Shown in pieces: positions 8,945 through 17,960 of a stretch of 64,000 bases of DNA. Below the pieces are notes generated by a model that was not told the DNA's origin, searched no databases, and saw only the letters and a list, made by a program, of their open reading frames with translations. Position 1 is the first letter of the stretch. Each line of letters starts with the position of its first letter. Where the stretch lies: assembly GCF_024029335.1 (NCBI RefSeq), contig NZ_CP097116.1, positions 620,001-684,000 on the forward strand, in the 5' to 3' direction. This DNA is from Fructilactobacillus myrtifloralis. GTDB lineage: Bacteria; Bacillota; Bacilli; Lactobacillales; Lactobacillaceae. Made by a program: the position numbers and the translations under genes.

Positions 8945-9898
8945 ATGTACAAAAAAACCCTCGGGCTGGCCATCCTCGGTCTCGCCCTGGCGGCCGTGCC
9001 CGCCGTTCTGACCACGCCTTCATCACTGGCGGCCAGCTCGCAGACCCAAAAAGTCAAAAATACCGCCCAACTGGATACCTTAGAGGTCAACGTGCCGGCA
9101 CAGGTTACCGTAAAATCAGGAACCGAATTTACCGTGCAATCAAACTTTGCGGGACAACAAAAACCCGAAGTTAGTAAAAACGGCGATCACATCGAAGTCA
9201 CCTTTAAGGACCAGAAGCGTTGGGATGCCATCAAAAACAACCACAAGAGCAAGGACAAGGTGGTAATTACCCTACCCAAGATTGCAAAGCCGAAGACTGT
9301 CAAGATTAACTCCGGCGCTCTGAACTTTAAGACCCCGACGGCCATTCAGAACTTCCAAGCTACCAGTAACGGAAGCAATCTGACGCTGAACCAAGCACAC
9401 TTCAAAGCAACCAAGCTAGAAAGTGCCAACGGGGACGTGCGAAGTAACGACAGCGAACTCGGAAAAACTACGGTTAAGTCCGCAAGCGGAGACGTCCACT
9501 TCAAAAACACCAAGACGCAGGCCATTCAGGTGGAATCCGGTAGTGGCGACGTTGCCTTTGAAAAGGTTGATGCCGACCGCCCCGTTAAGATTAACAGTAG
9601 CGCGGGCGATATTGCCCTGAACCAAACCAACTTAACCAAGGTCACACTGAACTCCGGTAGCGGAGAGATTGAAACCCACGATCTAATCGCCAAGGACCTC
9701 ACGCTAAACAGCGGTTCCGGTGACGTCACCATGACGAGCCAGAAACCAGTTGCCTATGACCGGTTAAAACTGAACAGTGAATCCGGTGACGTGCAGATTA
9801 AAAATGCCAAGATTAACCACAGTAGCATTAATACCGACGGTGGCGATTTGAACTTACAACACGTGTCCATCAAGCACAAAGAAGATCAGAATAACTAA
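8945..9898 (+). CDS. Secreted DUF4097 family beta-strand repeat protein
   Basis: 317 residues. A Sec signal peptide covers residues 1-~29 (Lys-Lys, hydrophobic core, SSLAAS). The rest is repetitive beta-strand sequence with a recurring S-G-S-G-D-V type turn every ~20-25 residues (SASGDV, SGSGDV, SSAGDI, SGSGEI, SGSGDV, SESGDV), which predicts a beta-helix-like fold. No LPxTG motif, so it is probably released or loosely wall-associated. I chose ATG 8945 because AAAGG (8931-8935) is nine bases upstream; ATG 8936 abuts the site. The function of the family is poorly known. Confidence 0.82.
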   Translation: MYKKTLGLAILGLALAAVPAVLTTPSSLAASSQTQKVKNTAQLDTLEVNVPAQVTVKSGTEFTVQSNFAGQQKPEVSKNGDHIEVTFKDQKRWDAIKNNHKSKDKVVITLPKIAKPKTVKINSGALNFKTPTAIQNFQATSNGSNLTLNQAHFKATKLESANGDVRSNDSELGKTTVKSASGDVHFKNTKTQAIQVESGSGDVAFEKVDADRPVKINSSAGDIALNQTNLTKVTLNSGSGEIETHDLIAKDLTLNSGSGDVTMTSQKPVAYDRLKLNSESGDVQIKNAKINHSSINTDGGDLNLQHVSIKHKEDQNN

Positions 9899-9913
9899 GG
9901 CTAGTTCTACCAC

Positions 9914-9952
9914 AAAAAAGGTGTTACTCAAATTATGAGTAACACCTTTTTT
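9914..9952. terminator. Bidirectional intrinsic terminator
   Basis: Stem AAGGTGTTACTCA / TGAGTAACACCTT with A- and T-runs, between convergent genes. Confidence 0.92.
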
Positions 9953-9957
9953 ACGCA

Positions 9958-12072
9958 TTAATTTTCTTTTTTTAAATGTAACGTCAGAGCATTGACAGCT
10001 ACAATCACCGTTGACAGTGACATGATGATCGCTCCCACCGCTGGAGAGAGGATAATCCCAATCGGAGCCAGGATTCCCGCTGCCAGTGGCATGGCGATAA
10101 TGTTGTAACCAGCCCCCCACCAGAGGTTTTCAACCATCTTGCGGTTCGTAGCCTTGGCGAGGTCTAAGAAGTTGATGATATCTTCCGGATTACTACGTAC
10201 TAACACAACGTCCGCGGAATCAATGGCCACATCGGTTCCGGCTCCAATCGCCACCCCAATGTTCGCCCGGGAGAGACTCGGGGCATCGTTAATTCCGTCT
10301 CCGACCATCATCACGTCATTCCCCTGCGCTTGCGTCTTGGCAATGACCTGTTCCTTATCCTGGGGCAAGAGTTCGGCATGGTACTCAATGTCACCTAGTT
10401 CATGGGCCACTCGTTGTGCTGCTAATTCATTATCACCCGTTAACATCACCGGTTTAATGTGCATCCGTTGCAGTTGTTGCATCAACCGGTGCGATTCAGG
10501 CCGCAACACGTCCCCTTGCGCAGTTAAGCCCAGTACTTGCTGATCTTGAACCAGGTAGCTGACTGAATTTCCAGCGCCCGCGAGGGTTTCAAACTGGTTC
10601 CGATCATAGTGCAAGTGGTGTTCGTCCAAGTACTTGGCCGTCACAATCTGGTAGAACTTGCCGTTAACCGTTCCGGTTACTCCGACCCCCTGGATGGCTT
10701 GCATGTCAGTAGCGGGCGTGATGGTCAAGCCCTGCTTTTTGGCTTCACTAACCAATCCGGTTGCCAGGGGATGGCTGGAGTTGGCTTGCACGTCGGCAAA
10801 CAGGTTTACCAGCTCCTGCTTCGATAAGTCACTCGTACTAATCAAATCGTTTAGTTGAAAGACCCCCTTGGTCAGAGTTCCGGTCTTATCCATGAAAACG
10901 TAGTCCAAATGCTTAACTTCTTCTAGGGCTTGCCGGTTTCTAACTAGCAACCCGTTTTGGGCTCCAATTGAAGTACTCCGCGCAATCACGAGGGGGACTG
11001 CCAATCCAAGGGCGTGGGGACAAGCGATTACAAGGACCGTAACCATCCGTTCCAACCCCACGCTAAAGCCGCTGATGATGGTCCACACTACCAGGGCTAA
11101 AATCCCAATGATTAAAGCCGCATAGAAGAGCCAACCGGCAACCCGATTGGCAAGGGTTTCGGACTTTGATTTTTCCTTTTGGGCCTGTTGGACTAACTTA
11201 ATCACCTGGGACAAATACCCGTCACTGCTCGTGGCCGTCACTTCCACGTGCAAACTCCCGTCCCCGTTCACGGAACCACCGATCACCTTGCTGCCGGGTT
11301 GTTTGGTAACTGCCTTTGCTTCCCCCGTTACCAGGGCTTCGTTGACCGCACTGGAACCAGAAACAACTTGACCATCGGCGGGAATCTTTTCTCCTGGTTG
11401 AACCACAACGACTTGCTTCGTTTGCAGTTCGCTCACCGGCACGTCCTTCGTTTGGTCACCCGTCGTGATTAAGTGGGCGGTGTCTGGTAATAAGGCGGCC
11501 ATTTTTTGAAGCGCGTTTCCAGCGTTCATCACCGCACCCATTTCAATCCAGTGTCCCAACAGCATGATCACAATCAAACTGGCTAATTCCCAGAAGAAGT
11601 CCATCACGTGGGCCTTTGGATTAATAAAGGTTTTGATGACAAACGAGTACAAACTATAGAGGTAGGCTACTGAAATCCCCATCGTAATCAGCGTCATCAT
11701 CGCTGGGGAGTGCGCCTTTAGTTCCCCCTTGGCACCAGAGAAGAACGGTTCTCCCCCGTAGAAGAACAGTATCGTCGAGAGAATCATTACTACCCAGTTA
11801 GAACCAGGGAATGTAATTTGAAAGGGCAAAATGATGCCCATGAAGGGTGATAATAACAGGATCGGAATCGCTAAAATGAGGGAAATCCAAAACCGCCGTT
11901 TAAAGTTACCCATGTTCATCATGTGACCACCGCCCATGTCCATTGACATGGAACCGTGGTTCATGGACCCCATGTTCATCGAGCCGTGGTTCATCTGCAT
12001 ACCACTCCCCGATGACATGTTCATGTTGTGATCCATGTGTTGCATATCGTGATTGTGCTCTGTTGGTTTCAT
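9958..12072 (-). CDS. copB: Copper-exporting P-type ATPase, CopB type
   Basis: 704 residues. The first ~55 residues are rich in His and Met (repeated HGSM-like units), a metal-binding tail typical of CopB. The metal-site motif CPH is in the sixth membrane helix (VIACPHALGLAVP), distinguishing it from CPC-type CopA. Other P-type signatures: DKTGTLT phosphorylation site, SSHPLA HP motif and GDGINDAPSL hinge. It uses ATP to expel copper (or silver) across the membrane. It follows copY by nine bases, with its AAGGAG inside the end of copY, so the pair is one operon under CopY control. Confidence 0.95.
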   Translation of the reverse strand: MKPTEHNHDMQHMDHNMNMSSGSGMQMNHGSMNMGSMNHGSMSMDMGGGHMMNMGNFKRRFWISLILAIPILLLSPFMGIILPFQITFPGSNWVVMILSTILFFYGGEPFFSGAKGELKAHSPAMMTLITMGISVAYLYSLYSFVIKTFINPKAHVMDFFWELASLIVIMLLGHWIEMGAVMNAGNALQKMAALLPDTAHLITTGDQTKDVPVSELQTKQVVVVQPGEKIPADGQVVSGSSAVNEALVTGEAKAVTKQPGSKVIGGSVNGDGSLHVEVTATSSDGYLSQVIKLVQQAQKEKSKSETLANRVAGWLFYAALIIGILALVVWTIISGFSVGLERMVTVLVIACPHALGLAVPLVIARSTSIGAQNGLLVRNRQALEEVKHLDYVFMDKTGTLTKGVFQLNDLISTSDLSKQELVNLFADVQANSSHPLATGLVSEAKKQGLTITPATDMQAIQGVGVTGTVNGKFYQIVTAKYLDEHHLHYDRNQFETLAGAGNSVSYLVQDQQVLGLTAQGDVLRPESHRLMQQLQRMHIKPVMLTGDNELAAQRVAHELGDIEYHAELLPQDKEQVIAKTQAQGNDVMMVGDGINDAPSLSRANIGVAIGAGTDVAIDSADVVLVRSNPEDIINFLDLAKATNRKMVENLWWGAGYNIIAMPLAAGILAPIGIILSPAVGAIIMSLSTVIVAVNALTLHLKKEN

Positions 12073-12081
12073 AATCTACAT

Positions 12082-12522
12082 CTACTCCTTTTCGTGTTCA
12101 TGGCAGGACTGTTGCCGCGTCGGCAGGCAGTTACAGTCAACTTCTTCTGGAGCCGTTGGTAACTTCTCCGCTAGTTTGGCCTGTAACGCCTCGATGTCTG
12201 CCCGGCTGATCTCACTCTTACTAACTAAATCCAGGAGCACCTGCCCCTTATGCATCTCACAGAGTTGGCTAAACAAAGCCTCTGCCGTGTCGTTCATGGC
12301 GAGCTGCTCACTCACCTGCGGATGATACATAAACTGCCGACCATCCTTCGTCGTGGTCAACAGGTCCTTGGCACATAAGCGCCGTAGTAAGGTTTTAATC
12401 GTCGACGCCGTCCAGTCCGACTGTTGTTGCAATTCCGTAATGATATCCGTCGTCGAACTGGGGCCCAACGACCACAGTAACCGCATAATCTTCCACTCTG
12501 CCGGGGTAATGTCCACCGGCAC
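12082..12522 (-). CDS. copY: CopY/TcrY family copper transport repressor
   Basis: 146 residues of the BlaI/MecI/CopY winged-helix family (ITPAEWKIMRLLWSLGPSS at the start). The C-terminus has CNC followed by a third Cys after seven residues, a shortened variant of the CxCx4CxC metal site of CopY; a fourth Cys is not seen. Copper displaces zinc and releases the repressor from DNA. The start is a GTG with only a weak A-rich site; a stronger GGGGTGAG lies ~15 bases upstream. Two cop boxes lie directly upstream. Confidence 0.9.
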   Translation of the reverse strand: MPVDITPAEWKIMRLLWSLGPSSTTDIITELQQQSDWTASTIKTLLRRLCAKDLLTTTKDGRQFMYHPQVSEQLAMNDTAEALFSQLCEMHKGQVLLDLVSKSEISRADIEALQAKLAEKLPTAPEEVDCNCLPTRQQSCHEHEKE

Positions 12523-12556
12523 CTTTTTCGCTGTGATTTGCTCACCCCATTTCGTT

Positions 12557-12566
12557 TACATTTGTA
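12557..12566. promoter_or_regulatory. Cop box 1 (CopY operator)
   Basis: TACATTTGTA, an exact match to the TACAnnTGTA consensus, within the longer TTTACATTTGTAAA. It is 35 bases upstream of the copY start, downstream of the -10 element. Confidence 0.88.
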
Positions 12567-12578
12567 AATTCAATTCTG

Positions 12579-12607
12579 AGTATAGTTTACAACTGTAAAC
12601 TATGCAA
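12579..12607 (-). promoter_or_regulatory. copY-copB promoter
   Basis: Minus strand: -35 TTGCAT (12607-12602), 17-base spacer, -10 TATACT (12584-12579). The spacer is filled by cop box 2, so repressor binding would block polymerase directly. Confidence 0.8.
12584..12601. promoter_or_regulatory. Cop box 2 (CopY operator)
   Basis: AGTTTACAACTGTAAACT, an eight-base-arm palindrome with core TACAACTGTA. It sits in the -35/-10 spacer of the copY promoter, 21 bases from cop box 1. Confidence 0.9.
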
Positions 12608-12620
12608 CTAATTTGCTCAC

Positions 12621-12652
12621 CAAAAAAAGCACTCCCCGGTAAGAAGTGCTTT
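12621..12652 (-). terminator. Intrinsic terminator of helD-coaA
   Basis: Minus-strand stem AAAGCACT / AGTGCTTT followed by seven T residues, just after the coaA stop codon. Confidence 0.88.
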
Positions 12653-12655
12653 GTC

Positions 12656-13570
12656 TTAGTAATTACGGAGGTACAAGCGGTCAATCATATGCTGCTGCCC
12701 TTTATGAATGATCAAATTAGCGCGATCTCTGGTTGGCAAAATGTAATCACGGAGGTTGGGCAAATTAACGGTGGCCCAGGTCTGACGGGCGCGCGCTAGG
12801 GCCTGGTCTGGATCATCCTGGGTGTAACGATAAAAGTAGTTATTTGGATCTGTAAAGGCGGTCTGTAACAGTTTTTGGAACCGATTCAGATACCACGTTT
12901 CAATCAACTTCGGGTCGGCATCAATGTAGATCGCAAAGTCCGTAAAATCGCTCACGTACAGGTGGGCTGCTGCTGGCTGTTGCAAGGTGTTAATCCCCTC
13001 TACAATTAAAAAGTCCGGTTGCCGCACCGCAGTGAATTCATCCGGGACCAAATCATAGGTCTGATGGGAATAGACCGGGGCCTTCACCAACGGTTCCCCC
13101 GCCTTCACCTGCAGTAAAAAGTTGATTAACCGCGGTAAATCGTAACTTTCCGGAAAGCCCTTGCGCGCTAACAAGCCCTTGGCTTGCAACGTCTTTGTCG
13201 GGTACAAAAAACCGTCTGTGGTAACCAACTGGGTGGTTCGGTTCGGCAATAGTTCCGTTAATAAATACTGTAACAACCGCGCCGTCGTTGATTTCCCCAC
13301 CGCCACGCTCCCAGAGATTCCAATGATAAAGGGAATCGTCCGGGCTGGTTGGTGTAAAAAATCACTTTTGCGTTGTTGCCATTGCCGATAGGCATCAAAC
13401 GCCCCCCGCAACAGCTGAATCAGAGGCATGTAAACCTGTTGCACATCAGTCATCGCCACCTGATCATTAAACGCCTTCAGGTGCTCAAGCGTCTGGGGAT
13501 CAATCGGTTGCAGGGTGGTCGGATACAGGTCGGCCCAGGCTTGCTTATCATACTCAGCAAAGTTTTCCAT
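12656..13570 (-). CDS. coaA: Type I pantothenate kinase
   Basis: 304 residues, the normal length of bacterial CoaA. The Walker A motif is GISGSVAVGKSTTARLL (about residue 91) and the YLNRF...DPNNYFYRY region is typical. It phosphorylates pantothenate with ATP, the first and controlling step of coenzyme A synthesis. Its ribosome binding site lies in the last codons of helD and the two genes are separated by two bases, so they are translated together. Confidence 0.95.
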   Translation of the reverse strand: MENFAEYDKQAWADLYPTTLQPIDPQTLEHLKAFNDQVAMTDVQQVYMPLIQLLRGAFDAYRQWQQRKSDFLHQPARTIPFIIGISGSVAVGKSTTARLLQYLLTELLPNRTTQLVTTDGFLYPTKTLQAKGLLARKGFPESYDLPRLINFLLQVKAGEPLVKAPVYSHQTYDLVPDEFTAVRQPDFLIVEGINTLQQPAAAHLYVSDFTDFAIYIDADPKLIETWYLNRFQKLLQTAFTDPNNYFYRYTQDDPDQALARARQTWATVNLPNLRDYILPTRDRANLIIHKGQQHMIDRLYLRNY

Positions 13571-13572
13571 CG

Positions 13573-15888
13573 CTACTCCTTTACTAACCGGTACGTTTCC
13601 GGTTGAACGGAGGCAAAGATGGGCGACGGCGTCGAAATGCTGATCACCGTCAACCGGTGCATGGCCCGGGTACAGATGGTGTAGACCAACTTATCGAAGG
13701 ACTGGTCCGGATAGTTGGCCGCCGAACCATTCCACATCACTACGGCATCAAATTCCAGTCCCTTAGCGAGGTAGGCCGGTACAATCACCACTCCGTTTAC
13801 CAATCGTTGGTTTTCGGTCTGTAATAAGGTTGCCGCAACGCCCGCCTCTTTAAGGGCCGTGGCTAACTGCTGGCACTCGGCGAGCGTTTTGCCAATCACG
13901 GCCGTCGTATCGTGGGCTTGGTCGTTGCGTTTGATGGTCGCAAAGAGCGTCTGCAAGGCCTGTTGCTTGGTCTTGGTAATCGCCATGATTGGTAACTCAC
14001 CCTGGCGGGCATACGCTTCAATCTCTGCTCCGTCTGGCAGCAATTGCTTCGTAAAGTTAGTGATTTGAGCGGTCGAACGGTAAGATTTCAGCAATTTAAT
14101 GACCCGAATCCGCTCCGGATCAAAAAGCTGTTGGAGGTCGGCCATCAGGGTTTGGCTGCTATCGCGGGTAAAGATGGCCTGGTTTAAATCACCGAGCACC
14201 GTAAACTTGGCCCGCGGGTAATTCCACTGTAAGTACGCCAACTGAAAGGGCGTGTAATCCTGAACTTCATCCACAAATAGGTAGCGCATTTTTAGATCGG
14301 GACGTTTCCCAGTGACCAAGTCAAAGAGGAGCAGGTAGATGGACACGTCCGTCATGCTAATCGTGCCGGCTTGAAACCGCTTAACGGTCGCACGCACGCT
14401 GGCCTGCCATTCTTGTGGAGTGACGTGCCAGTCCGCCAGTTGCACCAACTTAGGAACGGCGCGGAGGTAGTCCACAAACTGTTGGTTAATGTTGAAAAAC
14501 CGGTTGTGTTTGATCTGCTGCCGCACCTTGGCAAACGCCGCGGTTACCAACTGCTTAGCCAAGAAGCGGTAGTCTTGATCGGTATCCGTTCGGGTCCGAC
14601 CGGCGCGAGCGTACAACATGTCAATCTGGTCGGAGGTTAAGCCCTCAACCGCCTCTTCAACCCACCGTTGCTTCGTCTCTGCGGCAATCCGCCGGTTCAA
14701 AATGTGGAACAACTCTTTTTTGGTCGCTGCAAGCCGGTTTCTGAGGTTATAGTTGGCGTTGAAACTGCGATAAATTTCTGCGATCTGTTCCTTGGAAATG
14801 AAGATTTCTCCCTGAAACTTAATGTTCCGAAAATCCGCCCCCGTCTGGTTTAGGCTGGTGGCATACTGGTTGACCGCGTTAAACATGGCTAAGCTGTTTT
14901 TCAAGGTCGTTACATTTTGGGTTTCATCCGTTAGGCTTTCGTCAAACCGCTGCTCGAGGGTTTCGACCGTTAAACGCGGTACCCGCCGACGCATAAACTG
15001 GTAGTAGGTCATCTGCACCATGTTTTGCTCCCCTAGTTCGGGCAACACCTGGTTAATGTAATCATTAAATAGCTGGTTGGGGGAAAACAGAATCACCTGA
15101 CCGGGCGTCAGCTTCCCCCGGTAGCGATAGAGCAAATAAGCCACCCGCTGGAGCACCGCGGCCGTTTTTCCAGACCCGGCGACCCCCTGCACGAACAACA
15201 AATCGGAACTGGTGTCTCGAATGATTGCATTTTGTTCCTGCTGAATGGTCGTCACAATGCTCTTCATCTTGGTATCGGACTGGTGTTCCAGGTTTTCTAA
15301 CAACAACCGGTCCCCGACCGCCTCATCGGTATCAAAGACCTGGGTCACTCGTCCTGCTTTAATTTGGAGCTCGCGTTTTAACGATACATCCACCTGTTGG
15401 GGACCACTGGGGGCGTCATAGGTCATCTGCCCAATTCCACTGTCGTAGTACACACTGCTAATGGGAGCCCGCCAGTCATAGATTAAATACTGGTCGGGAT
15501 GATCAGGATCGACAAAGGACGCGAGCCCAATGTACAAGCGTTCGGGCTCACTTTCGCCCTGTTCTTGGAGGTCGACCCGCGCAAAGTAGGCGTTCTGGTC
15601 CAATTTTTGTAACGTCTGCATGTCCCTAGTTGCCGATTGCCACCGATTTTGGCGTTGTTCCAGCATTTGTTGCTGTTGACGCACCGACACCCCGGTTTCC
15701 ATCTGGCCTTCGTAGGTACTGGTTTTTAAGCGGACGTCGTCATAAAAGTTGTCCTCCAGTTCCTGTTGATTCTGCTTGGCCTTCATAATCGTGGTGGCCG
15801 TTTGGCGTTCCGCCACCTTCAGTTGCTGGCGGACAAAGTCTAAATGCTGCTGTTCTGCCTGTCGAATCTGATCCTGCTCTGCTCCCAT
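13573..15888 (-). CDS. helD: RNA polymerase recycling motor HelD (UvrD/Rep-like ATPase)
   Basis: 771 residues. A long charged N-terminal coiled coil (about 1-90) precedes the split superfamily-1 ATPase: Walker A GVAGSGKTAAVLQR (about 225), Walker B FVDEVQDYTPFQL (about 535) and a C-terminal motif block ending near CTRAMHRLTV. The coiled coil before the ATPase is the mark of HelD, which binds core RNA polymerase and frees it from stalled DNA complexes, rather than of UvrD/PcrA helicases. GGAGGTG precedes the ATG. The pairing with coaA looks like simple operon sharing. Confidence 0.88.
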   Translation of the reverse strand: MGAEQDQIRQAEQQHLDFVRQQLKVAERQTATTIMKAKQNQQELEDNFYDDVRLKTSTYEGQMETGVSVRQQQQMLEQRQNRWQSATRDMQTLQKLDQNAYFARVDLQEQGESEPERLYIGLASFVDPDHPDQYLIYDWRAPISSVYYDSGIGQMTYDAPSGPQQVDVSLKRELQIKAGRVTQVFDTDEAVGDRLLLENLEHQSDTKMKSIVTTIQQEQNAIIRDTSSDLLFVQGVAGSGKTAAVLQRVAYLLYRYRGKLTPGQVILFSPNQLFNDYINQVLPELGEQNMVQMTYYQFMRRRVPRLTVETLEQRFDESLTDETQNVTTLKNSLAMFNAVNQYATSLNQTGADFRNIKFQGEIFISKEQIAEIYRSFNANYNLRNRLAATKKELFHILNRRIAAETKQRWVEEAVEGLTSDQIDMLYARAGRTRTDTDQDYRFLAKQLVTAAFAKVRQQIKHNRFFNINQQFVDYLRAVPKLVQLADWHVTPQEWQASVRATVKRFQAGTISMTDVSIYLLLFDLVTGKRPDLKMRYLFVDEVQDYTPFQLAYLQWNYPRAKFTVLGDLNQAIFTRDSSQTLMADLQQLFDPERIRVIKLLKSYRSTAQITNFTKQLLPDGAEIEAYARQGELPIMAITKTKQQALQTLFATIKRNDQAHDTTAVIGKTLAECQQLATALKEAGVAATLLQTENQRLVNGVVIVPAYLAKGLEFDAVVMWNGSAANYPDQSFDKLVYTICTRAMHRLTVISISTPSPIFASVQPETYRLVKE

Positions 15889-16009
15889 CGTGCACCTCCA
15901 TTAGTCTAATCGATGAACTATTCTAACATACCCGGCCCGTAAACACGATGAAACAGCCACTAAGTATGGTAAACTGAACTAAATTATGATTTTCAAGGAG
16001 GACTTTCCC

Positions 16010-16660
16010 ATGGCCAAAATTAACCTATTCTTTGTTCGTCATGGACAAACCCATTTAAACCACTACCACCGGATCCAAGGTTGGTCTGATTCAGACCTCA
16101 CCGACCAAGGAGTTCAAGATGCCGTCGCGGCTGGAAAACAGTTACAACGGATCTCGTTCGACCAGGCCTACAGCAGTGATACCAAGCGGGCCAGTCGAAC
16201 TGCCCGCATCATCTTAGAGGCCAATCCCGCTCCCCTTACCGAACCCGTGCAAAAGTTTGCCTTTCGTGAAGAAAACTTTGGTTACTTTGAAGGAAACGAT
16301 ACCGGACAAACCTGGAACATCGTCGGAGGTCCCCATGGCTGTTATTCCTACGCGGACCTCATCGCCAAGTTTGGCATGGAAAAAACACGGGATCTGATTG
16401 CCGCTGCCGATCCGTACGGTGAAGCCGAAACGGACGAACAATTTTGGCACCGCCTTCAGGTCGGCCTCGATGAGATCGTGGCGCTCGCTGAACCGGGACA
16501 AAACATCTTGATTGCCGCCCACGGAACCCTGATTAAAAGTGTGGTAAGTCGGTTTAGTAACCTAAACGTGGCCGACGCCATCTTAAATGGAAGCGTCACG
16601 AAGGTCACGTACAACAAGGACCAGTTTAGTGTCGCTTATTACAACAAGAAGGAGCATTAA
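16010..16660 (+). CDS. Histidine phosphatase family protein
   Basis: 216 residues. The catalytic RHG motif is in FVRHGQTHLN at the N-terminus and the second catalytic His is in AAHGTLIKSV near residue 171. Members include phosphoglycerate mutase-like enzymes and many small-molecule phosphatases; the substrate cannot be assigned. The ATG at 16010 has AAGGAGG nine bases upstream; an in-frame ATG 24 bases earlier lacks one. The stop overlaps the hflX start by one base. Confidence 0.88.
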   Translation: MAKINLFFVRHGQTHLNHYHRIQGWSDSDLTDQGVQDAVAAGKQLQRISFDQAYSSDTKRASRTARIILEANPAPLTEPVQKFAFREENFGYFEGNDTGQTWNIVGGPHGCYSYADLIAKFGMEKTRDLIAAADPYGEAETDEQFWHRLQVGLDEIVALAEPGQNILIAAHGTLIKSVVSRFSNLNVADAILNGSVTKVTYNKDQFSVAYYNKKEH

Positions 16661-17913
16661 TGGAACCAACCCCCGTCATTACGATTGGCCTCAACGTCAA
16701 TCATCCGCACTTTGATTATTCAATGGAAGAATTACAACAACTCGTGGTTGCAAACCACATGACGTCCGTTGCCACCCTCACCCAAAAGTTGGACCACCCG
16801 GATGCCGGGACCTACTTTGGCAAGGGCAAGCTGACTGAGTTAACTGACTTAGTGAACGGAACGGGTGCCACCACCATCGTTGCCAACGATGAACTGAGCC
16901 CGAGCCAGATTCGTAACATCGAAACGGCGACCTCCGCCACGGTGATTGATCGCACGGGGCTCATTTTAGAAATCTTTGCCAACCGGGCGCGCACCAAGGA
17001 AGCTAAGCTACAGGTGCAACTGGCGAAACTGCGCTACCAACTCCCTCGGCTACGGACGAGCGCTAGTCAACGCTTAGACCAACAAGCAGCGGGGGGTGGC
17101 TTAGCCAACCGGGGGGCCGGGGAAACCCAGCTAGAACTTAACCGCCGGACCATCGAGCATCAAATTACCCACGTCCGCCACGAACTCAAGGATCTACAAC
17201 GGGCGTACACCACCCAGAGTAAGCGCCGGAAGGAAAACCAGGTCAAAACGGTGGCCCTCGTTGGTTATACCAATGCCGGTAAATCGACCATTATGAACCA
17301 GTTAGTCAGTCGCTTTGGCACTAACGAAGAAAAACAAGTTTTTGTGAAAAACATGCTCTTTGCCACCCTCGACACGAGCGTCAGAAACCTTGAACTGCCG
17401 GGTAACAAACAGGTCCTCGCCAGTGATACCGTTGGGTTTGTGAGCGACTTACCTCACCAACTAGTCGAGGCGTTTAAGGCAACCCTAGCCGAGGCCGCTG
17501 ATGCCGACCTGTTAATCCAAGTGGTTGACTATTCTGATCCGAACCAGGAACTCATGATGGAAACCACCACCAACACCTTAAAGGCGATTGGGGTGCCGGA
17601 CCTTCCGATGATCACCGTCTTTAACAAGGCAGACCGCACTGGCAGTCGGTTTCCGGAACGAACTGGTGCTAATCTGATCATGTCGGCCCAGGATCCGGCC
17701 TCCATTGATGAATTGGTCGCCATGATCAGCGAGCAACTCTTTGCCGACTACGTCCAAAAGACCTACCTAATTCCATTTACGGCGGGCGACTTAGTTGCTG
17801 ACCTGAACCAAAACTTTGACGTCCAGGCCACTGCTTACGAAGCCAGTGGCACCAAACTAACGGTTGCTTTACCAGCCACCGTAGCCATCCGTTACCAGCA
17901 ATACGAAATTTAG
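16660..17913 (+). CDS. hflX: Ribosome-associated GTPase HflX
   Basis: 417 residues. The N-terminal HflX domain ends in the glycine-rich GGGLANRGAGETQLELNRR linker, followed by a coiled coil and the G domain: G1 GYTNAGKST (about 206), G3 DTVGF (about 252), G4 NKAD (about 323). HflX splits stalled or stress-inactivated 70S ribosomes. It overlaps the phosphatase gene by one base and uses an AAGGAG in the end of that gene. Confidence 0.95.
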   Translation: MEPTPVITIGLNVNHPHFDYSMEELQQLVVANHMTSVATLTQKLDHPDAGTYFGKGKLTELTDLVNGTGATTIVANDELSPSQIRNIETATSATVIDRTGLILEIFANRARTKEAKLQVQLAKLRYQLPRLRTSASQRLDQQAAGGGLANRGAGETQLELNRRTIEHQITHVRHELKDLQRAYTTQSKRRKENQVKTVALVGYTNAGKSTIMNQLVSRFGTNEEKQVFVKNMLFATLDTSVRNLELPGNKQVLASDTVGFVSDLPHQLVEAFKATLAEAADADLLIQVVDYSDPNQELMMETTTNTLKAIGVPDLPMITVFNKADRTGSRFPERTGANLIMSAQDPASIDELVAMISEQLFADYVQKTYLIPFTAGDLVADLNQNFDVQATAYEASGTKLTVALPATVAIRYQQYEI

Positions 17914-17924
17914 TTAGTTAATTG

Positions 17925-17953
17925 TTGACAGTTGTTCATTTTCTTTGTACAAT
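17925..17953 (+). promoter_or_regulatory. Promoter of the T-box leader and permease
   Basis: -35 TTGACA (17925-17930), 17-base spacer, -10 TACAAT (17948-17953). Nearly consensus. Confidence 0.88.
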
Positions 17954-17960
17954 ACTTACA

